A DNA stretch of 64,000 bases, taken from NCBI GenBank assembly GCA_007844125.1, contig CM017563.1, forward strand, positions 18,124,347 to 18,188,346. The letters run 5' to 3'. Positions 43,411-54,244 of this stretch are shown here, one piece after another (within the stretch, counting starts at the first letter, position 1; each line of letters begins with the position of its first letter). The stretch is from Sinonovacula constricta (lineage: Eukaryota; Mollusca; Bivalvia; Cardiida; Solecurtidae). The translations under genes were made by a program, and so were the position numbers. The notes under the pieces are model-generated. The model ran no database searches and was not told the DNA's origin. It saw only the letters and a list, made by a program, of their open reading frames with translations.

Positions 43411-43624
43411 TAACAAAATATCTATATTATATGGTGACATATTTTGGCCACTTGATAATCAATGATATTTGTGAATTTTGTATCAAGCTTTCATGAAAAG
43501 TGTTGATTTTTTCATGATATTTATCATGTATCACAAAACGCTTTTGACTCATCACGATGTCAAACAGATTTTCACAGCTAGAAACTTTGCACTTTACTTC
43601 CATCTTTTTCCACTTCTTATTTAT

Positions 43625-44060
43625 TAAAGGTGGTATCCAACAGTTTGGTCTCAAATAACCAAATAAGTCATTGGTAACAGAAAATGTATTGCAAAATGTT
43701 GTTCATCGATGCCAAAGATCTTTGTGAACAGTCAATTATAAATCCCTTCTCTTCATTACAAACATGTGTTTCGTATCCGATCCACGATGCAAAGATATGT
43801 AATTTTTTAACTTTGAAAACCACGTGACCACTTACTTTTATATAGTCATTCGTGTAATCCGCTCTGACGTCGATATCTATTTTTGACAACTATTGCGCTT
43901 TTTATAGTAGTGGGGAGACTGCTGGACATTTAGAGTATTTTTGTTTTCGCGATAAGTACAATGTAACAATAAGGTTAGTGTTTAAAATCGTCTTTATAAC
44001 AACGAAAGTATGGGTTTGTGCATGGACTTTTTTTCAGTCGCCAAATACCTTACTACTGCT
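43625..44060 (+). mobile_element. Family A element (left member of an inverted pair)
   Basis: TTAAAGGTGGTATCCAACAG; TCTCAAATAACCAAATAAGT; CACGTGACCACTTAC; right end lost. Confidence 0.8.
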
Positions 44061-44063
44061 AAG

Positions 44064-44490
44064 GGCAATTAGGGAATAATTTATGCATAAACTTATACTT
44101 TAGTATATGTACAGTCTAAAGTGTTAGGCAGTAGAAATGGTGACAAAAACCGCTAAAAGTTCAATCATCCCAAATCTACAAATAAGCACGATTGATCTCT
44201 GCTAAAAATAGATACAGACGTCAGAGCGGATCACCCAGAAGACAATATAACGTTCTATCAAAAGTGAGTTGGCACGTAGGTTTTCTTAGTTAAAAATACA
44301 TATCTCTGCAGCGTTGCTCTGATAGGAAATACCTGTTTACAACGAGGTATTATGTTTCACTGTTGACCCTAGTCTAGGTCATCAATGAGCAGCATTTTGC
44401 AGGATCTTTTCAAGTAACAATAACTTATTTGGTCATTTGAGAAGAAAAATATGTTGGTCCAAACTTTTAAATGCCACTTTTTAAATGCGG
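44064..44490 (-). mobile_element. Family A element (right member of an inverted pair)
   Basis: GGGAATAATTTATGCATAAA, GATACAGACGTCAGAGCGGA, TTATTTGGTCATTTGAGAAG, ending TCCAAACTTTTAAATGCCAC. Confidence 0.8.
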
Positions 44491-44499
44491 GTCACGGAA

Positions 44500-44575
44500 T
44501 AATACGAAAGCTAACGTAACTGATCGGAACATTTCGGTATTTTTCCGAAGTATTTTCGGACTTCCTAGTACTTAA
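44500..44575 (+). mobile_element. Family B-like terminal fragment
   Basis: CTGATCGGAACATTTCGGTA and TTTTCCGAAGTATTTTCGGA resemble the CGGAAC/TCCGAG arms. Weak. Confidence 0.3.
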
Positions 44576-44698
44576 ATATTTTTTATAAATCTTTTGATTT
44601 TTTTATTGATTCATTTGAAATAAAGTTAAAGATTATGAGCTAACAGCCATTATATATGTCATATAATGTATCTGAAGCATTAATGTTCTGAAACTAAT

Positions 44699-44851
44699 GT
44701 CTGGGTAGAACCACCGACGCACCGCAGATCAGCTGGCAGACCTACCCACATCAAGTCCTTCGCCTGGGACTGAACTCAAACCCACGCGGGAAGAAGGCTG
44801 ACCAGTAAGTGGAGTAACAAATCGGCAACAATATCACTACGCCCCGGGCGC
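44699..44851 (-). mobile_element. SINE-D copy, truncated tail
   Basis: The minus strand reads the SINE-D head (GGCGTAGTGATATTGTTGCC) and body (AGCTGATCTGCGGTGCGTCG). Confidence 0.75.
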
Positions 44852-44854
44852 ACC

Positions 44855-45200
44855 ACTCTTAAAAAGTTAATTTATAAGAAAAACCTGAAGAACACGTCAG
44901 TAACATGCAGAGTTTCCTGATATTTACTTGACAAATAAAATTATAAATGAACTATAAAGGGATAAATAGATTTTCGAAATTTTACGAAAAACCCATGACG
45001 TTTCGTAAAAATGGGCTTCCACTTATAAGAGGGCGCTCCTTTTTTAAAACACCGCATCTGGTTTACATTTGAGAGCTTTGACAAACATATAAAGCGCGCT
45101 TTTGAATAAACCGTTTCGTAGGCCCCTATCATTTAAAAAGCAACGCGTTTAGTAACTGCACCTTTTTTAACTGCACCTCTTTAAACTGCTTTTTTTAACC
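44855..45200. other. No gene seen
   Basis: AT-rich spacer ending in T runs. Confidence 0.35.
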
Positions 45201-45450
45201 CTAGCAGAGCGTCGACTTGCGGATCGGGAGGTCGCGAGTTCAAACCCCGACCGGGTCAAACCAGAGACGTTAGTAATAGTGGCTTCCCTCTTATCGGTCG
45301 GGGCTCATGGTGGCAGCATTACGCCTGACTCGTCGATGTCAGTATAATGGACCGGTCGGGTTCAATCCCTGGGCACCTCAAAAGTGCTCCTGTGCTTTAA
45401 TGATAGAAATGTCGCTGCACAGTATCGGCAAAAATGCCGGCAAATCCCAT
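45201..45450 (+). mobile_element. SINE-E copy, more diverged
   Basis: AGCAGAGCGTCGACTTGCGG, GAGTTCAAACCCCGACCGGG (B box altered), body to GGCAAAAATGCCGGC. The only plus-strand SINE-E here. Confidence 0.85.
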
Positions 45451-46044
<594 letters not shown>

Positions 46045-46180
46045 AACAAGATAGGAAAGGGAAAAAGAGATAAAGAAAGAGAGAGACAGAGAGGGGGAGA
46101 AAGAGAGTGACAGAGTGAGACAGAGACTAACAGATAGAGAGACATACATAAAGATGCAGACAGGGAGGGAACAAGAGAAG

Positions 46181-46458
46181 TGTTTGTTTATTGGGTTTAT
46201 CGTCCCACCGACAGTATTTCAGTTATCTGAAGACGGTATCCACTTGAAGCAAATAAAGTGCTGCCTTCACTGTGTATGGCATACCATGAACACCTGGCAT
46301 GATACCACATTATCATGACACCTGGCCAACCAGTCGTGAAACTACCCTTATATTTGCTTGAGCGTTAGCAAGGGAGCTATACCGCTACCCCGGAATCGAA
46401 CCCGGGTCCTCCGATACCTGGAGCCGACGCTCTACCGATTGTGCTACTAGGTCCAGTA
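46181..46458 (-). mobile_element. SINE-C copy
   Basis: Minus-strand head ATCGGTAGAGCGTCGGCTCC and B box GGGTTCGATTCCGG; tail TTTATTGGGTTTATCGTCCC. It abuts a 5'-truncated family A copy. Confidence 0.88.
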
Positions 46459-46814
46459 CAAAAAAAAATGTATTTCCTTTCCGAGCCACGCGTCAAAGCT
46501 TTTTCTAGGCTAAGAACACCACGTGACCACTTACTTATGACATCACGTGACATGATCAACCGGGTATTCAGTGACGTCTGTGACGATTTTTAGCTGAAAT
46601 CGTGCATATTTATAGATTTGGAAATTACGGACATTTAAGGCGATATTTTTCACAATTTGTACTGTCTGAGTTTAACTACAGTTGAGGAAATGCTATAAAC
46701 TGCATTTACTTAAACTTTTGTATAAGTTTATGCAGAATTCCCAAATCCATTGGTAAGATGTTACATGTTTGAAATAGAGGCGAACTATCTGTCAGTGATA
46801 CCACATTTAAGCAT
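46459..46814 (+). mobile_element. Family A element, left end missing
   Basis: CACCACGTGACCACTTACTT, GTGACGTCTGTGACGATTTT and the right end AACTATCTGTCAGTGATACC. Confidence 0.75.
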
Positions 46815-47367
46815 ACGAGCTAATTTCCCAGTCAGTTAAATGCTACTTTAGCTAGACATTAACAAAAGTAATTACCTTCTGCCCATTGTAAGAAGTAGAC
46901 CACCTCACACAGTTATTATCAGAGAAATGCGTATCACTCCATCTGTGAGGAAGAAATTGTCTTCGTCCATATTGAGTTAGGGTGGCATGCTCAAGGATAC
47001 TGCCTTTAATAAAGCTTCAATTGCTCATATCTATCTTACATCAAGTACATTGTATTTTAAGGTTCTGAAGAATGAACATTTGTTGCACCGACGAAGTCGT
47101 GTCTTAGTTCTGGCCACAATTTTACTTAAATATGAAAATAATAATATCAAATCGTTAAGAAGCGTTATTTGTGCGGTGTATGTTTGATTACGCAATTACA
47201 AAAGAGCAAATAATGGTCAAAATTATTTCGTAGTATATCAAATGTACAACGCAATTAAAAAAATTGAAAAGCAAGGAAGTCTTCAGCTGCAAATAAAAAA
47301 CCTCTTCTAAAGTATAGTTTATACAATGAGGCAAAAGTTAAATAAGAGACACTAACATCTGATATTA
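46815..47367. other. Unassigned, with a coding-like patch
   Basis: At 46878-46995 the minus strand is open in one frame (LTQYGRRQFLPHRWSDTHFS...) up to CAGAAG before GTAATT at 46875-46870. A second minus frame (MDEDNFFLTDGVIRISLIIT) and a plus frame (MRITPSVRKKLSSSILS) are also open, so no call is made. Confidence 0.25.
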
Positions 47368-47740
47368 GAAGTCGCCCTACATTTGTAGCCAATCAGAAGC
47401 TATGAAAATTCGCATTCCTCAGAGATTTATTTCAATAGAACTTCCATTTTCTATTTAACAATGAACAAAATAGATCGATCGATCTATATATATATTTACT
47501 AAATGGTTTTATTTTTAACTGCGCACGTGCAACAAACCACGCTTTCTGGCTTGACTCCTCCCCTTGTGACGACAAGTTTGAACACGTCAAGACGAATGAC
47601 AGTTTGATTGACAGTTTTATGGGGCAGATTACATGTAATTTTGGTAGAACATGTAGAAGTGAGGCGGGGACTTCTAAGTCGGATAGAATCTATTAAGACG
47701 TTTCCACAGGAAATAGAAGACTGCACTTGCTGCGCTCATT
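47368..47740 (+). mobile_element. Family F repeat
   Basis: Shares GTAGCCAATCAGAAGCTATG, ATGACAGTTTGATTGACAGT and GAAGTGAGGCGGGGACTTCT; the right hairpin arm is missing. Confidence 0.75.
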
Positions 47741-47859
47741 GTTTTAAACATTCCGTACTTTCTTTATGATTTTGCATTTTAACTTAAGTTAGGTATAAAA
47801 TAATGCTCGTACATGTTACAGGATTCGACTAAAATAAACCGAGTTTAAAATAATCTATA

Positions 47860-48129
47860 GGGATTAGGGATTAGGGATTAGCCGGCATTTTTGCCGATAC
47901 TGCGCAGCGACATTTCTATCATTATAGCACAGGGGCACTTATGAGGTGCCCAGGGACTGAACCTGGCCGGTCCACGAGTCAGGCGTAATGCTGTCCACTT
48001 AGCCCCTAGCGTTAGGAGGGAAGCCACTACTACCAACTTTAAAGTCTTTGGTAAGACCCGGCCGGGGTTCGAACCCACGACCTCCCGATCCGCAAGCCGA
48101 CGCTCTACCAACTGAGCTATTGCGGCCGG
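47860..48129 (-). mobile_element. SINE-E copy with (GGATTAG)n tail
   Basis: TAAAATAATCTATA flanks both sides (47846-47859 and 48130-48143), a perfect 14-bp target-site duplication. GGGATTAGGGATTAGGGATT is the 3' tail. About 17 bp of the body are deleted (missing ATTATACTGACACC). Confidence 0.93.
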
Positions 48130-48654
48130 TAAAATAATCTATAACATGTATCTCTCACGCCCCGGTGGTTTGAATCTAAAAATCTCGACTGAGCTATTCC
48201 TCTGCAAGCGCATGCAAATGTATGGTAGCTTTAGACTGAGATGTTGAGATAGTACGATGGAGTGATATTCGTATGCGGCATTGTTTATTCATAAATCTGC
48301 ATTTTATGTATTTCTTAATTACACAATATAATGACACCGCCCAACAACAAACTTTATATAGATCATATTTGAAGTTTAAGTTGTATATTCTAATAAATGC
48401 ACTTTTATATCAGCTAAACCACAATGATATAAACAAAACAACGATGCATTTGGCTATTTGGGAAAAGTGTAAAAGCATTTTGTGTAATATAAAAAAACAT
48501 ATGTAAATTATTATCTCTGCATCAAATCTTTGACCACGTTACAAGTCTTTATATATTTTTACTCGTTAAAACAAAAACCTATGTCAATTTTATTTATACT
48601 GTATCAGATAATAATAGGAGTGTGGTGATGAGGAGGAGGAGGAAGGCAACCATG
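48130..48654. other. No gene seen
   Basis: AT-rich; the 77-codon frame at 48273 has no support. Confidence 0.35.
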
Positions 48655-48661
48655 ATGATGT

Positions 48662-48696
<35 letters not shown>

Positions 48697-48756
48697 TGAT
48701 GATAATGATGATGATGATGATGAGGAGGAGGAGGAGGAGGAGGAGGAGGAGGAGGA
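48655..48756 (+). repeat. (ATG)n and (GAG)n microsatellite
   Basis: GATGATGATG array then GAGGAGGAGG array. Confidence 0.97.
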
Positions 48757-48759
48757 TCA

Positions 48760-49509
48760 TTGAGGTAACCCATGTGCTTATAAAAATGGCCGCTTGTTGT
48801 TTTCATTGGAAACGGTGTTCATGATAATAGAAGTCATATGTTTGAAATACATAAAAACAGTCAGTTGAGTGACATTGTGGTGTACATTAGCCGGTAAAAA
48901 TCGTTAAATAATTAAATTGGTCAATACGAGATCAAACAGCCAATATTTTTGGTTGTAAGCCCTATTGGTTTTTTCTTTCTTTTGTGCACTTTTGTGTGCA
49001 TTTGTTTGTGCATTTTTAATACAGTTAAATTAGCAAACTATTAAACTGCTAACTGCAATGAAATAACGTCATTACACAGTGATTACATATCGAGTAACTG
49101 CTTGTTTTGATTCGGAGTAGCTGTCTAACCTCAAGTTTGTGTTTGTTTGAAACCTTAACGCAATCTTAAATCGACGATCAAAGCGTACTTCACTGATAAA
49201 AAGTTATCGACATTGCGTTTATATACTCATTTATTATCAAACGCACCTTAACCACTTATATATACACAATAAATTGAAGGTTTTGCTACAACAAAAGACT
49301 TTGTTATTTTTTTGCAAGTTAAATAAACAGCAGTATTTGGAACTGCGTCACCACTGTTTGTCCAACTATATTCAAATTTCACCTAGATTGATGAGATTTA
49401 AACCAGGCGGGTGTCTGGGCCGTTTTTTGAAATAACGCACAATTACAAGGGAAATAACCTTTGTAGTAATATTTTTGAATATATTCGGTTCTTTTCTAAT
49501 GAATAACAG
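48760..49509. other. No gene seen
   Basis: Ends in an acceptor-like TTCTTTTCTAATGAATAACA, AG used by the next gene. Confidence 0.35.
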
Positions 49510-49953
49510 GTAAAATGCGGACATGCGAGGAACTTAACGCTAAATATGAACGACTAAAATTCTGGAGTAAGTTTAATCATTTTAAACCTTTTCAACTTGA
49601 TTGGTGTGGTAATAAGATTTTATATATGAAACTACGAAAATAAAATATATCATTCCTAACCCAGTTTGGGCATCGACTTTTTGTGTTTTTTTTTAAAATC
49701 TTTTCGATTTTTCGAACGGAGGTTACGCACGTGCGTAAAGTGCCTGATTTAAACCTAATTGGATAATAAGATGTATAGTTTGTTATTAACTTGAACAGAA
49801 CATGATTCATTTTTTGACGAGTTATTGAAGCATATATATAATTTTATCACGTTTACAGGCGACGCCACTTCGTTCCTGCGGCAAAGTTATGCGATCGTAC
49901 TTCGAGCGATTCGGCGTTATCCATTTTCCATGGACGCAGTGGTATCGCCATGA
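49510..49953 (+). CDS. Two in-frame exons of an unidentified host gene
   Basis: Exon a (49510-49566) follows TCTTTTCTAATGAATAACAG and reads K-MRTCEELNAKYERLKFW, ending TGGA before a consensus donor GTAAGT. The 292-bp intron ends TTTTATCACGTTTACAG. Exon b (49859-) continues in phase 1: SDATSFLRQSYAIVLRAIRR, then YPFSMDAVVSP and TGA at 49951-49953. Exon b is clearly richer in GC than the surroundings. Codons and residue mix are protein-like, and the in-phase join across good sites is unlikely by chance. If ATG 49516 is the start, the protein is 48 residues; otherwise exon a is internal. Charged and amphipathic, no signal peptide or membrane segment visible. Not recognised. No AATAAA was noted close downstream. 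Confidence 0.55.
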
Positions 49954-50014
49954 GAACGTAGTCTGGTTCCCAGCGTACTATCCTACGCAATAGTACGTCT
50001 GGCTGGTGCTAACA

Positions 50015-50092
50015 ATGGCGGCCTCCGCTGTATTGGAAAATGACACGGTTATGTTTGGTGTTATAACCTTTGCAAGTGTGCCAAGAAGTTAA
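50015..50092 (+). CDS. Weak short ORF (25 codons)
   Basis: AACAATGGCGGCCTCC looks like a good start context, and the frame reads MAASAVLENDTVMFGVITFA and four more codons to TAA. A donor-like AAACAG/GTAATG follows at 50168. It may instead be 5' UTR or promoter sequence. Confidence 0.2.
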   Translation: MAASAVLENDTVMFGVITFASVPRS

Positions 50093-50301
50093 GACTCTTT
50101 AATTAAGTATTGTAAAGACATTATTGTAAAAACATCGACACTATTCTACTAACAAATTTCTAGAAACAGGTAATGTACCATTGAATATTACTTATTGTAA
50201 TCGCTTATATGAACTAAGTTTTGATCATAATTAAAACATCTTTCGAATGGCACAGCGATAAATTATAACTCGTGCTTCGCTAAATGTGTCTGTAAACTTA
50301 C

Positions 50302-50316
50302 ATTGGCGGTCGCCAT
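50302..50316 (-). CDS. Candidate first coding exon (MATAN)
   Basis: On the minus strand CTGAAAATGGCGACCGCCAAT is followed by a consensus GTAAGT at 50301. Phase 0. An acceptor TTTTCCAATACAG at about 50030 would continue RRPPLLAPARRTIA and stop. This start faces the plus-strand gene, so the two units would overlap. Unknown product. Confidence 0.35.
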
Positions 50317-50319
50317 TTT

Positions 50320-51482
50320 CAGCCTGTGCCTGACCCGATAACGTAGTGAAAGGGGAAGGAACTCCAGACTAATGAGAACGCTGTTCTAGTGGGACAGGAA
50401 TTTAAATTTTTATTAATAAGAATATATGACCTGTGTATATAAGTCCTATGGGGATTGCAACATATACCAAACTCTGAAAAGGCACAGGACAAAGGTATTT
50501 CACATGCAAGGCAAGTGAAAATTAGAACAAATTTGTGATGAGACATTCAGCGAAAAAGAGCCAACCCAACAGCTACCGCCTTGGAACGGTCAGTTGGCAA
50601 TATCGGCCGACTGGGATGCTTAAAACGGTTTAACAGGGTTTTAACCTCGCACTTTCTGATGGGTTTCTAAAATGCAAGCAATAAAAAGAAACCCGATCTA
50701 CTTGAATACAAATTGTCCAGGCGCTGATATATTTTTTTATAAGTTATGGCGAAGGTAGTGACGTCATTGAAAAATAATGTCCACATGGTGTTTAGAAAAG
50801 ACAGGGGTACTATTCGATTAGAAAAACAACACAAAAAAAATGGTTGATTATGAGTGAAATTAACTTTTTGAATCGAGAATCAAAATGACCAGAGAAAAAT
50901 AATTGGTTGTAGCATCCGTCTTGGCCAGGATCATTACCAGCTTCAATGGTTTCCATAATGTAGTAACAAGACACTGCGCCACTGACATAACTCTTGCTAT
51001 TATGTTTACAAATAATTACATTTCGTGCATTTGACAGCCCAATATATATCGGAGTTAACCCTTAACCCATCGGGGCGTAAATAAAAAAATACTTATACGT
51101 ATCGCTAATTTGAAGTTTTCGATATGAACTTAAACCATATGTAAATGCGTTATTTGAAACAACATACTTTGTAAAATAATTAAATCCGACGGAAGACCAA
51201 CGCATGGGCAACCTGTTCAAGGACATATTTGCAAATATTTAATCAGTTAATTATCTCCATAATATATGTCTGTTGTGGTTTGCCCAGACATGTCAACCCA
51301 GACATGTCTTAAAATAAACATGTATATAACAAAAGCAATCGTAAAATAAACAGTGCATTTTGGGCAGAAATTTAAATAATCTTACGCTTGTTTTGCTTTG
51401 AGAGAAAAATCACAGAGACACAATGGACGTCATTAGAGTGATGTTCTTCTACTATAGTGGAGAAAGGACACAGACAAATGAC
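50320..51482. other. No gene seen; inverted LINE-tail fragment
   Basis: TACCGCCTTGGAACGGTCAG at 50571 is the inverse of the 3058 segment. The rest is unassigned. Confidence 0.4.
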
Positions 51483-51622
51483 TGGACCGAACCACCGGCG
51501 CATCAAAAGTCATCTTTAAGACCTACCCACATTTAGTCCTTACCCCAACCGGGACTTGAACCCACGCGGTGAGAGGCCCAGGAGTCAGAAAAGCGACTTT
51601 TCCACTTGACCTAAATTGCCCC
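51483..51622 (-). mobile_element. SINE-D copy, decayed
   Basis: Minus strand: GGCAATTTAGGTCAAGTGGA head, CGTGGGTTCAAGTCCCGGTT B box, GATGCGCCGGTGGTTCGGTC body. Confidence 0.7.
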
Positions 51623-52221
51623 ATTGCTACAATTTTCTCGTACCGCAACTCACACAGTACATTAGGTTAGTATGTCTCTCACAACTGTCCTTTGGTTTCA
51701 AGGTCCATAAACCTTTATATCATTATTATAGCCGACATTCATTGTTAAAATATATCTTTACTCCACCTGTGGTATAACAAAAAACAAAGTGCAAAAGAAA
51801 TACAGAAGTAAACATGAAGTTAAAGTTTAAAATAATTGTTTAACATAAACAAATTGTCTTCATTTTTTGTATTTCACTTGCAACGCAACGAAGAGTTATT
51901 AAAACATGACATTAACTCAAATATATATAGTCAATGACGTATTGATCCAACTAAGTAGTTGACATGCACGTGACTCTTAAATCATAGGCTATTACGATGG
52001 CAAATACTGATATAGGTGACACATTACACGTTAAGTTCAATCTAAATAAATGAAACATTGTTATTTATTTAGTCACAGACGTGTATTTTATTAAGCACAT
52101 GAGTTCAAAAAAATTATACCTGTATATACAGCATAGAAAGTAACATAATTGGGCATTAAAATCCGTGAAGGTGACATGGCCTGCCACTATCCTTCAAAAT
52201 GGGATTATAAGATCAGTCAAC
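51623..52221. other. No gene seen
   Basis: AT-rich spacer. Confidence 0.35.
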
Positions 52222-52570
52222 GCTTTTTTGTATGTAGGTAGTCGGATACTTTGGGGACTACTTTTGTGACAGACGTCAAAACAAATATGGCCGCTCGGAT
52301 GGCTCACTACATTACGATGCCTGTAAAACTTAAATTTGTGGAGGGGGCTTCAAATTTAAATAATCCAATTTTAATTTACCCAGAACAGCAGACACACAGC
52401 TGTCACACGGCGCCATTGTTTTTGTCTTGTGCGAACTACATTTTAGGCATATTCTTCTTCCGACTTCTGGCGAACAAAACGATAGTGATTTCTGTAAGTA
52501 TCATTACACAAGATACATCCGAGGGATAATGGTCCCGGGAACGGTTCCGGGAGTTCCGATTGTTCCTAGT
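52222..52570 (-). mobile_element. Family B copy, nearly complete
   Basis: Its reverse complement runs parallel to 20418-20700 with the same phrases (GTGTAATGATACTTACAGAA, AACGATAGTG inverse, TGACAGCTGTGT, GTTTTGACGTCTGTCAC). The outer arm CAATCGGAACTCCCGGAACC is present; the other arm is cut after GTAGTCGGATAC. Confidence 0.7.
52330..52416 (-). pseudogene. Helicase-like first exon in family B
   Basis: ATG at 52416-52414 reads MAPCDSCVSAVLGKLKLDYL then NLKPPPQI and TAA 52332-52330. It matches the 20526 exon residue by residue over most of its length, with silent and replacement changes, and lacks motif I. Confidence 0.4.
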
Positions 52571-53037
52571 GATTAGCGTTTCAGACACTAGTAATCAAGG
52601 CTTTGATTGGGTGAATGAAAGGTCGCCAGGATAGTACTCGTAATGTGTTGACATCAGATCCTAGCGTATGCCTTAGTCAGATTGGTTGTTCGGTGGAACA
52701 CAACGGTATGTAACTAAAAAGAAGAAAGCCATCGCCAAGTGCGTTTATATATCAAGGCAACACCTTTTAACGCCATTTTTTGTTAAAGAATCCCAGGTAT
52801 CCACTTCACCATAAACAGAATTGCACTAAGCTGTAGATTATTATCAACCTTTTAGTGTAGTATCAAACAGTTTGATATTTTCAGCTGCCTTTCATTCTAG
52901 ATTGCCATTGGCCAGGTCTCGTTCCAACAGAGTCCAATACAGCTTTTGATTCACATGTAAAAGACATGACCTTTTATCTATAGAGATTGCGATTTTTACT
53001 GCAGGAATGTACAATACTTACGAAATTTCTTCCATAT
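52571..53037. other. No gene seen
   Basis: Contains a short acceptor-like TTTCATTCTAG near 52900 with an 18-codon open frame; not called. Confidence 0.3.
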
Positions 53038-53250
53038 TCATAGCATGCGTATGACAATAACAACATTTGTCCCACCCATACTGTCAATCATGTCTCCAAG
53101 GTAGCAGAAACTATTCATAATGTCAAATTCCGAGCTATCCCAGTCAACTGCAGACCAATCCATCGATGGCTCACAAAGCACCAATGATGTCGATGCATCC
53201 ATTGCTTGCAGCTTTTTACGAAGGAAGCGGCTGCCCCCTCTGCTGCACAT
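53038..53250 (-). pseudogene. Fragment of another LINE reverse transcriptase
   Basis: The minus-strand frame contains FDIMNSFCYLGDMIDSMGGT followed by NVVIVIRM. F-x-YLGDMI-x(n)-GG-x(n)-R is the RT thumb signature of many animal non-LTR elements. Only about 70 codons survive. It differs from the 4-9 kb LINE (FTYLGVNFNFNG), so a second family is present. Confidence 0.6.
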
Positions 53251-53262
53251 TGCACATGGGTA

Positions 53263-53767
53263 TTAAAGATGGTATTGGGCAGTTTGAACCAAATAGTTTA
53301 TTTCTCAAATAACCAAATAGGTCATTGTTACCTGAAAAGGTTGATGCAAAATGTTCACTGATGCCCAAGATCTGTGTGGACAATAGAGCATAAATCCGTA
53401 CTCATCATTATAAAAAGGTTTTTTCAATATGAGCCACGCTGCAGAGAAAGCTATGTTTAAACTAAGAAAACCACGTGACCTCTTACTTTTAAGTTCATTT
53501 TATATCGTCATCCGGCTTATCCGCTCTGGCGTCATTGTCTATTATTAGCGGAAAGTGTTTATTTATAGATTTTGAAAGAACTAACATTTAGGGAAATTTA
53601 TTTCTTGATTTGTACTTCCAACGAATAAAGTAGTGTTAAAGATCGTCTTTTCTTAGACTGAAATACAAGTTTATTTAGACAGCATACCAAAAACTTTACC
53701 TAAGAAGGGGTGAGATATTGGTACATGTACATGTATTGGCAAACTGTCGAATACTACCTTTAGGTCT
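53263..53767 (+). mobile_element. Family A element, full length
   Basis: TTAAAGATGGTATTGGGCAG to GGCAAACTGTCGAATACTAC, TCTCAAATAACCAAATAGGT, CACGTGACCTCTTACT in order. Confidence 0.85.
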
Positions 53768-53884
53768 TAGTTCATTGTGACGCCAGACTTTACAGAATAT
53801 AACACGACCTGTTTTGGCTGCGTTAACCTTTAGTCCCAATGCTGCAAAGGCATGGATTCCAACTTGAGATTTTTCTTAATGAAC

Positions 53885-54240
53885 CGTCAATTCCGGACCT
53901 TCGTTGTTTTATAGATGCCAGCCGTTTGCGGAAATGCATGTATATCAAACCTTCGTTGTAGTGATGTTCTATGGATGCCAGCCGTTTGCGAAAATGCGGG
54001 TAAACCAAACCATCGTTGTAGTGATGTTCTATAGATGCCAGCAGTTTGCGAAAATGTATGTATATCAAACCTTCGTTGTAGTGATGTTTTCTTTCTCGCT
54101 GCTAGCCATTAGCTCTTATTCATTTATTTTCGGACCTTTATTGAAGTGATGCTTTCTTTCTCGTAGCTAGCAAAATGCATCTACCGCTATGTTCATACCT
54201 CAGTTGTAGTGATGTTTATTCGACGCCAGAATATGGCACA
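53885..54240. repeat. 60-bp tandem repeat, three good units plus decayed ones
   Basis: GATGCCAGCCGTTTGCG at 53914, 53974 and 54034 gives an exact 60-bp period; TTGTAGTGATGTT recurs to about 54213. As 60 is a multiple of 3, both strands show ~81-codon frames with a 20-residue repeat (for example HFRKRLASIEHHYN). Confidence 0.85.
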
Positions 54241-54244
54241 GAAA

